From positions 1-17,931 of the forward strand of contig NZ_DITB01000050.1 of assembly GCF_002422095.1 (NCBI RefSeq): 17,931 nt of DNA, written 5' to 3'. Both the position numbers and the translations under genes were made by a program. Source of the stretch: Flavobacterium sp. UBA6195. Lineage in GTDB: Bacteria; Bacteroidota; Bacteroidia; Flavobacteriales; Flavobacteriaceae. Under the pieces are notes generated by a model. The model saw only the letters and a program-made list of their open reading frames with translations. It searched no databases and had not been told where the DNA came from. Below, one piece after another: positions 7,022 through 13,802 of the stretch. Within the stretch, counting starts at the first letter, position 1, and every line of letters begins with the position of its first letter.

Positions 7022-8275
7022 TTAGCTTGTGACTGAAGATTTTTTCAATATATTATTGTCTAAAATTGAAAATTTATCTTTTAAAATCTTCATATCCTCA
7101 CTAACCTTTCTATCCAAAACTTTTGCGTAATGTTGGGTTGTGTGTAGGTTTTTATGGCCAAGCATTTTACTAACTGTTTCAATAGGAACACCATTAGTCA
7201 AAGTTACAGATGTTGCAAATGTGTGTCTAGCCATGTGGAACGTTATTTCTTTTGGAATGTCACATAAATCGCCAATTTCTTTTAAATAAGCATTCATTTT
7301 TTGGTTAGTTAAGATTGGCAAAATAGTATCTTCATTTAAGCATTTAGGGTGATTACTGTATTTTTCAATAATTTCTTGGGCAATAGGTAAAACTGGTATT
7401 TTTGATTTTGTATCTGTTTTTTGACGGTTTTTGAAAATCCATTTCTCTCCATCAATGCCTATACCAATATGATCCTTTTTCAATCCTTTTACATCAATGT
7501 AGGCTAAACCAGTGTAGCAAGAAAAAATGAAAATATCTCTAACTAGTTGTAGTCTTTGTGATGAAATTTTCTTGTTGTAGATTTTCAACAATTCCTCTTC
7601 AGTCAAAAAGTCTCTTTCAACTTCTTTCATTTTACCTTCATATCGAGTAGTAGGGTCTTTATCTAACCAATCATTGTCCAGGCATATCTTAATGATTTTT
7701 CTAAAATTTCTAACATATTTGACAGCTGTATTGTTGTTGCATTTTTTTACACTTCTTAAATAAAATTCAAACTCGGTTACAAAGGCATAGTCGATTTTAT
7801 TGATGCTTATATCATTGATGTTATATTTCCAAATGATAAACTCCTGCAAGTGTTTTAATGAGATTTTAAATCGTTCTAAAGTTCCATAGGCATAACCATT
7901 TCCAATTAGGTCTTTAATTTTATCATTATGACTTTGATAGATTGGAATGATCATTCGCTCACGTTCTTGTGCTCCAGTTAGTTTTGATTTAAAATTTTCA
8001 ATTGTCAAATCTTCATTTTTGTGTATTAATTCCATCTGAATGTCAAAAATTTTAGATTTCATTAAATCAAGATAGTTATTTATTGTTCTGGCTTCTTCTG
8101 AATTACCTTTCATTTTTGATTGTTCTGCGGACCATTTTGATTTATCAATAAATTTCTTGGTGCTGAATTCAAAACGTTCTCCGTTTACAGTTAGCCTGAA
8201 ATAAATTGGCAATTGACCGTTTTTGTTAGCTTTTGAAGTTTTTGCATAAATATGCACAGTAATTTTTGCTTTCAT
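7022..8275 (-). CDS. tyrosine recombinase (integrase), Arm-domain/CTnDOT-like type
   Basis: This 417-residue site-specific recombinase is of the type that integrates and excises mobile elements in Bacteroidota. Residues 1-100 form an Arm DNA-binding domain, about 105-205 a SAM-like core-binding domain, and 220-400 the catalytic domain. Catalytic residues visible are Lys286 in RQKTDTK, His347 and Arg350 in HMARH, His374 in MLGHKN and the nucleophile Tyr383 in QHYAKV. The first catalytic arginine is missing: TGLAYID has Ala258 where TGLR is usual, as in IntDOT-like enzymes that also lack Arg I. The length is normal and the frame is intact. It lies just beyond the 3' end of tRNA-Val and upstream of the efflux operon on the same strand. 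Confidence 0.95.
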   Translation of the reverse strand: MKAKITVHIYAKTSKANKNGQLPIYFRLTVNGERFEFSTKKFIDKSKWSAEQSKMKGNSEEARTINNYLDLMKSKIFDIQMELIHKNEDLTIENFKSKLTGAQERERMIIPIYQSHNDKIKDLIGNGYAYGTLERFKISLKHLQEFIIWKYNINDISINKIDYAFVTEFEFYLRSVKKCNNNTAVKYVRNFRKIIKICLDNDWLDKDPTTRYEGKMKEVERDFLTEEELLKIYNKKISSQRLQLVRDIFIFSCYTGLAYIDVKGLKKDHIGIGIDGEKWIFKNRQKTDTKSKIPVLPIAQEIIEKYSNHPKCLNEDTILPILTNQKMNAYLKEIGDLCDIPKEITFHMARHTFATSVTLTNGVPIETVSKMLGHKNLHTTQHYAKVLDRKVSEDMKILKDKFSILDNNILKKSSVTS

Positions 8276-8321
8276 GGTGGTGACCTTTTAATTAGTATTC
8301 AATTTAATTTTTAAATATTTA

Positions 8322-8380
8322 GTAAACAAGATGTACACCTTTTGAACCAGTATTAAACTGGTTGTTAGTACGGTGTTTAC
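8322..8380. repeat. nested inverted repeats upstream of the integrase gene
   Basis: A perfect repeat AACCAGT (8345-8351) / ACTGGTT (8357-8363) with a 5-base loop is flanked by GTAAACA (8322-8328) and TGTTTAC (8374-8380). CACC (8336-8339) and GGTG (8372-8375) can also pair. The site begins about 46 bp upstream of the integrase ATG. It could be a recombinase or excisionase binding region, an operator, or leader RNA structure. Confidence 0.5.
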
Positions 8381-8399
8381 AGTGCTTTAGAGAATTTAG

Positions 8400-8434
8400 C
8401 GAGACCCAAAATTGTAGAAATTTTTAGGGTCTCG
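8400..8434. repeat. CGAGACCC/GGGTCTCG inverted repeat between integrase and tRNA
   Basis: CGAGACCC (8400-8407) and GGGTCTCG (8427-8434) are perfect 8-bp arms. Partly complementary A- and T-rich inner bases (AAAATT, ATTTTT) could lengthen the stem. There is no gene between 8276 and 8547, so this belongs either to the integrase regulatory region or to an element-end structure. Confidence 0.5.
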
Positions 8435-8490
8435 ATTTTGTCCCTTTAGCATTAAGATTGAATGAATAATTTGGTATATGTCCAAAAGCA

Positions 8491-8524
8491 AAAAGCCGAT
8501 AAATCATAAGATTTATCGGCTTTT
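8491..8524 (-). terminator. strong intrinsic terminator after tRNA-Val
   Basis: A perfect 14-bp stem pairs AAAAGCCGATAAAT (8491-8504) with ATTTATCGGCTTTT (8511-8524) around a 6-base loop. On the minus strand it ends in a T run 24 bp after the tRNA 3' end. The A/T flanks make it bidirectional in principle. Confidence 0.85.
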
Positions 8525-8547
8525 GAAACCATTTGTTTTTAAGTGTG

Positions 8548-8622
8548 TGGGCGATGAGGGGTTCGAACCCCCGACCCCCTCGGTGTAAACGAGGTGCTCT
8601 GAACCAGCTGAGCTAATCGCCC
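8548..8622 (-). tRNA. tRNA-Val (anticodon TAC)
   Basis: The minus strand folds into a full 75-nt cloverleaf. The acceptor stem is GGGCGAT (8622-8616) pairing with ATCGCCC (8555-8549). The D arm is GCTC...GAGC, the anticodon stem CCTCG/CGAGG with loop TTTACAC giving anticodon TAC, and the T arm GGGGG-TTCGAAC-CCCTC has one G.U pair. The discriminator is A and CCA is not encoded. A clear promoter and a terminator flank it. The integrase gene lies on its 3' side. Confidence 0.97.
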
Positions 8623-8657
8623 CAATAAATTGCTTTACTATTACCGTATTGCGAGTG

Positions 8658-8687
8658 CAAATATACAAGGATTATTTGTATCTGCAA
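8658..8687 (-). promoter_or_regulatory. promoter of tRNA-Val
   Basis: The minus strand reads TTG (8687-8685), 19 bases, then TATATTTG (8665-8658), a near-ideal Bacteroidota -33/-7 promoter. The predicted start lies about 30 nt before the mature tRNA 5' end. Confidence 0.8.
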
Positions 8688-8704
8688 GTGTTTTTGAAAA
8701 AAAA

Positions 8705-9919
8705 TTACACAATTTCTGCCACCACAAAAGTACTTCCACCTATGTAAATAAAATCAGAATCTTTCGCTGAATTAACCGCTTCACCATAAGCTTCTGATAC
8801 CGAATTAAATACTTCCCCGAACAAACTAAAATCACTTGCCTTTTGTTTTAAAATTTCAGCACCTAAGCCTCTTGGCACATTAGGCTTACAAAAATAATAT
8901 TTTGCATTTTTTGGAAATAAGGGCAAAATGGAATCTAAATCTTTGTCATTAACAACACCTAAAACTACATGAAGCGTTTCAAAAGAATGCTTTTGAATTT
9001 GATTCAACACTATTTTTAATCCGTGACTGTTATGAGCTGTATCACAAACCGTAAAAGGTTTTTGTTTTAAAATTTGCCATCTACCAAGTAAACCTGTATT
9101 TTGAATTACATTTTTCAAGCCTAACTTAATATGATTTTCCTCTATTTTAAATTGTGATTGTAATAATTTTATAACTTGAAGAACTATTTTCTTATTATGA
9201 ACCTGATAATCTCCTAACAAAGCACATTCGTAAGTCACTTCAGGGTTATCTTTAGCAAAGTAGATTGGAGTATTTTCAAATCTCGCTTTATCTAAAAAAA
9301 CAGGTTTTGTTTCTTCTGAATATTCTCCAATAACTACTGGAATATTCGATTTAATAATTCCAGCTTTTTCAGCAGCTATTTTAGGCAACGTATCTCCTAA
9401 AAATTGCGTATGATCAAAACCAATATTCGTAATCACTGAAACCAAAGGCGTAATCACATTGGTAGAATCTAATCTTCCTCCCATCCCAACTTCAATCACT
9501 GCTACATCTACTCGTTCCTTCGCAAAATAATCAAAGGCTAAACCTACGGTCATTTCAAAAAAACTCAACTGATTAGCCTCAAAAAACGACTTATTTTCCG
9601 AAATAAAATCAACCACAAAATTTTCAGAAATCATTTCACCATTAATACGAATTCTTTCGCGAAAATCTTTTAAATGAGGCGAAGTATACAACCCTACTTT
9701 ATATCCTGCCTCTTGAAGAATGGAAGCAATCATAGACGACGTCGAACCTTTTCCATTGGTTCCTGCCACATGAATCGATTTAAATTTAGTTTCCGGATGC
9801 TTCAAATGCTCTACCAACAAATGCGTATTGGTCAAATCCTTTTTATAAGCCGAAGCGCCTTGCATTTGAAACATAGGCAACTGACTAAACATCCAATCTG
9901 TAGTTTCTTTGTAGGTCAT
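8705..9919 (-). CDS. folC: bifunctional dihydrofolate synthase / folylpolyglutamate synthase
   Basis: This 404-residue cytoplasmic Mur-ligase-family enzyme joins glutamate to dihydropteroate and extends polyglutamate tails on folates, using ATP. The P-loop is GTNGKGS (53-59), followed by TSPHL (79-83). EVGMGGRLDSTN (143-154) and AAEKAGI with Lys185, the likely carbamylated lysine, are family hallmarks. A C-terminal Mur ligase domain contains GRWQ and DTAHN. The length is typical. The ATG is preceded only by A/T-rich sequence and then by the intergenic repeat. I see no good -7 box close to it, so it may be read from upstream. Confidence 0.95.
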   Translation of the reverse strand: MTYKETTDWMFSQLPMFQMQGASAYKKDLTNTHLLVEHLKHPETKFKSIHVAGTNGKGSTSSMIASILQEAGYKVGLYTSPHLKDFRERIRINGEMISENFVVDFISENKSFFEANQLSFFEMTVGLAFDYFAKERVDVAVIEVGMGGRLDSTNVITPLVSVITNIGFDHTQFLGDTLPKIAAEKAGIIKSNIPVVIGEYSEETKPVFLDKARFENTPIYFAKDNPEVTYECALLGDYQVHNKKIVLQVIKLLQSQFKIEENHIKLGLKNVIQNTGLLGRWQILKQKPFTVCDTAHNSHGLKIVLNQIQKHSFETLHVVLGVVNDKDLDSILPLFPKNAKYYFCKPNVPRGLGAEILKQKASDFSLFGEVFNSVSEAYGEAVNSAKDSDFIYIGGSTFVVAEIV

Positions 9920-9965
9920 TTTAATATTTGAAACGAATGTTTTGGGCTTTCTTGCCGTCCATGTT

Positions 9966-10018
9966 CCCGCTATCCATTACAATCAATGCTAGCGCATTGG
10001 ATTTTCATTGCTATCGGG
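9966..10018. repeat. structured intergenic repeat, copy 1
   Basis: This is GC-richer than its surroundings. Outer CCCG (9966-9969) pairs with CGGG (10015-10018). An inner hairpin pairs AATC-AATGC (9981-9989) with GCATT-GATT (9994-10003, bulged G9999) around TAGC. GCTATCC (9969-9975) also occurs in the similar element near 17490. From memory this class of element, with a conserved frame and a variable central hairpin, is dispersed in Flavobacterium genomes. A genome search is needed to confirm copy number. Confidence 0.6.
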
Positions 10019-10032
10019 GTTAAAAAGTAAAA

Positions 10033-10446
10033 TTATGGGATTTCTTGTGTGAAAATAAAAACTATATAACCAATTTGAACATCAGGAGCATTCTTATCTT
10101 CTTTCCACTTAAATAACTTTGCTTTTTCAATACTTGGAACAACTAAACACGCAGCAGTATTTGTAGTTCCTCTAGTTACTTCAGCAGTTGTTACCCTTCC
10201 TTCTTTATTCACTTTAACTTTTACAACAACTTTTCCTACTTGATCACAATTAATACCAGTAATCTCAAAATCCGTTTTTTCTATTATTCGACCGTTTAAA
10301 TGAAAATTTTTTAGAACAGTACCATTTCCATAAAAACTATTTGAATACGTAGGTAAATCTGCTTCACCTTTTCCATATCCATCACTACCTGAATTTTGAC
10401 CAAAAGACAGTAACGAAAATAAAAAAAGTAAATAAAATGTTTTCAT
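10033..10446 (-). CDS. secreted stand-alone TonB C-terminal-domain-like protein
   Basis: This 137-residue protein has a signal peptide (about 1-16, cleavage SFG|QN) and then a domain clearly related to the C-terminus of the TonB-like gene just upstream. Shared landmarks are NSFYG, GKVVVKVKVNKEGRV (71-85), GTTNTAAC (93-100), FKWKEDKNAP (112-121) and QIGYIVFIF (124-132). Two cysteines (67 and 100) match Cys199 and Cys233 of the upstream protein, so a shared disulphide is plausible. It lacks the membrane anchor and Pro-rich spacer of a true TonB, so it should be free in the periplasm or at the cell surface. It starts 3 bp after the TonB-like gene stop. It looks like a tandem duplicate whose role is unknown. 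Confidence 0.85.
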   Translation of the reverse strand: MKTFYLLFLFSLLSFGQNSGSDGYGKGEADLPTYSNSFYGNGTVLKNFHLNGRIIEKTDFEITGINCDQVGKVVVKVKVNKEGRVTTAEVTRGTTNTAACLVVPSIEKAKLFKWKEDKNAPDVQIGYIVFIFTQEIP

Positions 10447-10449
10447 ATT

Positions 10450-11259
10450 TTACTCACCAACTTGAAAGTTAACTACCACAAAACCAATTTGAGTTTCGGG
10501 TGCATTGGCATCAGGTTGCCATTTAAAAGTTCTTGCGGTTTTGTATGCTGCTTCTAAAACACATTGAGTAGTATTAGTAGTTCCTTTTGCATATTGGGTC
10601 TTAATTACTGAACCATTTTTATTGACAGTAATTTCAACAACTACCCTCCCAGACTCATTACCACATTGTAATGATTTAATTCCAGGTGAAGAAATTCTTC
10701 TATTTTTAAGCCCCCAACTTGTACCATTCCCTGACGAATTTCCACTTCCTGAACCATCGCCATAAAAACTATTAGCATATAAACTCCCATTAGGATTTCC
10801 TTTATCACCACCTTCATCATCATCACCGTGACCAGACTGAGAAGTTCCATCTTGCTTTGGTCCTTTTATGATACTATTTAAAGCACTATTATTAGGTTTT
10901 GTTGGTTTGGTTTCTGTTGGTTTAACAACAGGTTTGGTTTCTGCAGGTTTTGTAACGGGTTTTGGTTTTTCTTTTTTGGGTAATGTAATTGGCGCTTCTT
11001 CATCTTGAGTTAACACATCATCTTCTTCAGCTGGCACTGGTTCTGACTGTGCTTGATCTGGCGACATTTGCACAGGTTCTGTTGGTTGTATTTCACCACT
11101 ACCCGTATCGCTAGTTCCAAAGTTAACAGCTATTCCGTTTTCAGGCGGAGGATCCATATAGGTCAATCCGAAAATAGTAAACAACAAAAAAAGTATCACA
11201 AAAATAACCGAAGTTATTGTGAATGATTTTTTTTCCTCTGGTGTTTCTAAAAATTTCAT
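10450..11259 (-). CDS. TonB-like energy transducer
   Basis: This 269-residue protein should carry proton-motive energy from ExbB/ExbD to TonB-dependent outer-membrane receptors. A cytoplasmic N-terminus and one anchor helix (about 15-34) are followed by an acidic and Pro-rich spacer. The spacer has a run of Lys-Pro units near 95-122 (KPKPVTKPAETKPVVKP) and a Gly/Asn/Asp-rich stretch (135-182). The C-terminal domain (about 190-267) includes GRVVVEITVNKNGSV, Cys199 and Cys233. It lies 7 bp after exbD and 3 bp before its soluble paralogue. It is assigned to the TonB family by architecture and context, since the C-terminal domain is diverged. Confidence 0.87.
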   Translation of the reverse strand: MKFLETPEEKKSFTITSVIFVILFLLFTIFGLTYMDPPPENGIAVNFGTSDTGSGEIQPTEPVQMSPDQAQSEPVPAEEDDVLTQDEEAPITLPKKEKPKPVTKPAETKPVVKPTETKPTKPNNSALNSIIKGPKQDGTSQSGHGDDDEGGDKGNPNGSLYANSFYGDGSGSGNSSGNGTSWGLKNRRISSPGIKSLQCGNESGRVVVEITVNKNGSVIKTQYAKGTTNTTQCVLEAAYKTARTFKWQPDANAPETQIGFVVVNFQVGE

Positions 11260-11266
11260 GATTTAA

Positions 11267-11662
11267 CTATTTAGGATTAACCGCAATAACCATTTTTATT
11301 TGATTACGATATGCAATTTCCATTACCTTAACCACTTTTTCATGTGGAACCGATTTTTCAGCACGCAACACGATAGCCTTGTTTTCAGAATTAGCAAACA
11401 AAGCCAATAATTGCTTTTCTAAATCGGCTTCGTTCACTTTGTCTTTATCTATAAAAAAGTTCAAATCCTTATCAATACTAACCGATGTACTTTTATTACT
11501 ATCTGTTTTCCCTTTAGCTTTCGGCAAAACGATATCCAATGCATTAGTAGTTACCATAGTAGAAGTTAGCATGAAAAAGATAAGTAACAAGAATACTATG
11601 TCGGTCATTGACGACATATTGAATTCTGTTGAAACTTTATTTCTTGTTTTACCTAACTTCAT
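11267..11662 (-). CDS. exbD: ExbD/TolR-family proton-channel subunit
   Basis: This 131-residue inner-membrane protein has one N-terminal helix (about 20-40) and a periplasmic domain. The motif SMTDIVFLLLIFFM puts the proton-carrying aspartate at Asp21. VLRAEKSVPHEKVVKVMEIA is typical of the periplasmic half. Its ATG overlaps the exbB stop by one base (TAATG), so the two subunits are translationally coupled. TolR is an alternative name, but the TonB-like gene next door favours ExbD. Confidence 0.93.
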   Translation of the reverse strand: MKLGKTRNKVSTEFNMSSMTDIVFLLLIFFMLTSTMVTTNALDIVLPKAKGKTDSNKSTSVSIDKDLNFFIDKDKVNEADLEKQLLALFANSENKAIVLRAEKSVPHEKVVKVMEIAYRNQIKMVIAVNPK

Positions 11663-12366
11663 TATACTGGCTCGTTTAATAAATCTAAGAAATCAACTGC
11701 ATTGGCTTCCATTTGGTTTACTACTTTATTCGTTTTTACAACTAAATGGTTATAACCAACATAAGCAATAATACCAACAACTAATCCAACAACTGTAGTG
11801 GTCATAGCCGTGTAAATACCTTCCGCTAAAACACCTACTTCAATTTGACCACCACCACTTGCCATTTCATGAAAAGCAAGAATCATACCAACAACGGTAC
11901 CAAGGAAACCAACCATTGGTCCAGCTCCTGAAATGGTAGCCAACATACTTGTATTTTTCTCTAATTTATATAACTCTAAGTTACCTGCATTTTCAATTGC
12001 TGTATTGATGTCTTCTAAAGGTTTTCCAATACGAGATATTCCTTTTTCAATTAATCGTGCCACAGGCGAATTGGTTTGCGCGCATAACATTTTTGCAGCA
12101 TCTAGCTTACCTGACATAATATTCATTTTGATATTATTCATAAAACTAGCATCGATTTTTGACGCTTTATTAATAGCCATCAAACGTTCGAAATACAAAA
12201 ACAACGCAAAGAAAAGTTGAAGGAATAAAACAATCATAATAATTTGACCACCAATACCTCCACTGGTAAGCAAACTCCAGATTGATAATGTTTTTTCTGT
12301 TACTTGTTCGTCTGCTACTACTTGACTAGCAACCGCTAAACTATCCGTTTGAAGAAATAAACTCAT
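11662..12366 (-). CDS. exbB: ExbB/TolQ/MotA-family proton-channel subunit
   Basis: This 234-residue inner-membrane protein has three helices, near 39-59, 143-165 and 185-207. The conserved parts are GPMVGFLGTVVGMI (149-162) and AMTTTVVGLVVGI (187-199), the latter with the pore threonines. A Met/Ser-rich N-terminal extension of about 25 residues precedes the first helix. It forms the proton channel with ExbD and drives the TonB-like protein. It starts 51 bp after the nhaD stop. I see no convincing -7 box there, so read-through from nhaD is possible. Confidence 0.93.
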   Translation of the reverse strand: MSLFLQTDSLAVASQVVADEQVTEKTLSIWSLLTSGGIGGQIIMIVLFLQLFFALFLYFERLMAINKASKIDASFMNNIKMNIMSGKLDAAKMLCAQTNSPVARLIEKGISRIGKPLEDINTAIENAGNLELYKLEKNTSMLATISGAGPMVGFLGTVVGMILAFHEMASGGGQIEVGVLAEGIYTAMTTTVVGLVVGIIAYVGYNHLVVKTNKVVNQMEANAVDFLDLLNEPV

Positions 12367-12417
12367 ATTATTATATATCTAATTTGTAATTAAAACGCAG
12401 TTTAAAATTAATTATTG

Positions 12418-13791
12418 TTATCTAATATAATGTTCAATAAACAAAAAAGTTAATGCTCCTGCTATAAAACCTGCAAAAGCTAACCAAGTTATTTTTTTAA
12501 GATACCAAATGAAATCGATTTTTTCCATACCCATAGCAGCAACACCCGCTGCAGAGCCGATAATTAACATACTTCCTCCAGTTCCTGCAGAATAAGCAAT
12601 AAAATGCCAAATTGGATGATCTATTTCAAACGTGTACATTCCCATAGAAGCAGCTACTAATGGAACATTATCAATTACAGCGGATAAGGCACCTAGTAAA
12701 ATAATCACTACATCCATACTAGGAATTGCATTAGAAATACTTTCTGCTGCGTATCTTAAAGTTCCTACTTCTTGTCCATTTATAGAACCAAATACTAAAC
12801 TTTCAAGAGCTGCAACAGCCATTAGGATTCCTAAGAAAAATAGTATACTAGAAATCTCTATTCTAGACAACGCTTTATTAGCTGAATATAAATGCTTTCT
12901 ACTTTTGTCAAAATTATCTTCTGGATGAATATATTCAGAAACCATCCAAACAACAGCAAGACTTAACATCATTCCCACGTATGGCGGTAAATGAGTTAGT
13001 GTTTTAAATATAGGCACAAAAACAATCGCTCCTAACCCTAACCAAAGCATTGTTTTGCTACTTAACAAACGTTCTCTTTCTTCATGAGATTTTTCGTCAA
13101 TTTCAATTTGTCCCTTAAAAATTTTCATTCTAGAAGCCAACGCATAAGGAACTATAAAACAGATTATGGCTGGAATTATAATATATTCAGACAATCCTCC
13201 TGCAGAGACTTTTTTAGCAATCCAAAGCATTGTTGTGGTTACATCACCTATTGGTGACCAAGCCCCACCAGCATTTGTTGCTATAACTATTAAAGATGCA
13301 TACCATATACGTTCTTCTCTATTTTGAATTAATTTTCTTAATAATGATATTAAAACAATAGTAGCCGTAAGATTATCGATAACTGCCGACAATAAAAAAC
13401 CTACAACACCTGTTATCCATAAAAGCTTTATCTTACTTCTTGTTTTAACCATGTCCTTTAACACATCAAAACCTCTGTGCAAATCAATAAGTTCTACTAT
13501 TGTCATTGCGCCAATTAGAAAAACTAAAATTTCAGCAACTTTACCTACGTGATGTAAAAGTAATCCTTCAAAGCCATGTTCTTGTTGATGAACATCACCA
13601 ACATTAATATTAAAAATAGTACCATAGCCATCAATTACTGAAAACCAACCTTTATGAAAACCAATTGAAAGTAAAGCCCACATTAAAGCTGCCATCAATA
13701 GCGCTGGAACAGTTTTGTCTAATTTTAAAGGATGTTCAAGAGTTATAGATAAATAACCTATAACAAACAGAAGTATTAATATTGCTTCCAT
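12418..13791 (-). CDS. nhaD: Na+/H+ antiporter NhaD
   Basis: This 457-residue inner-membrane transporter of the ion transporter superfamily exchanges cytoplasmic Na+ (or Li+) for external protons. Many hydrophobic helices span the chain. The internal repeat is visible as SAVIDNLTAT (135-144) and SAVIDNVPLVA (370-380), with Asp139 and Asp374 in the middle of helices. NAGGAWSPIGDVTT (173-186) and YSAGTGGSMLIIGSAAG (400-416) are further family hallmarks. The gene starts 11 bp after the dehydrogenase stop, so the two are probably co-transcribed. Confidence 0.93.
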   Translation of the reverse strand: MEAILILLFVIGYLSITLEHPLKLDKTVPALLMAALMWALLSIGFHKGWFSVIDGYGTIFNINVGDVHQQEHGFEGLLLHHVGKVAEILVFLIGAMTIVELIDLHRGFDVLKDMVKTRSKIKLLWITGVVGFLLSAVIDNLTATIVLISLLRKLIQNREERIWYASLIVIATNAGGAWSPIGDVTTTMLWIAKKVSAGGLSEYIIIPAIICFIVPYALASRMKIFKGQIEIDEKSHEERERLLSSKTMLWLGLGAIVFVPIFKTLTHLPPYVGMMLSLAVVWMVSEYIHPEDNFDKSRKHLYSANKALSRIEISSILFFLGILMAVAALESLVFGSINGQEVGTLRYAAESISNAIPSMDVVIILLGALSAVIDNVPLVAASMGMYTFEIDHPIWHFIAYSAGTGGSMLIIGSAAGVAAMGMEKIDFIWYLKKITWLAFAGFIAGALTFLFIEHYIR

Positions 13792-13802
13792 AATATAAAA
13801 TT

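Noticed and set aside
8548..8560. Attachment-site copy of the tRNA-Val 3' end elsewhere in the window
   Set aside because: I looked for repeats of the TTCGAAC or GGGCGATGAG segments on the integrase side and saw none, so no att pair is claimed.
10641..10850. 69-codon minus-strand frame inside the TonB-like gene
   Set aside because: It is a shadow frame in the Gly/Asn/Asp-rich spacer of a well-supported gene, with no independent start context.
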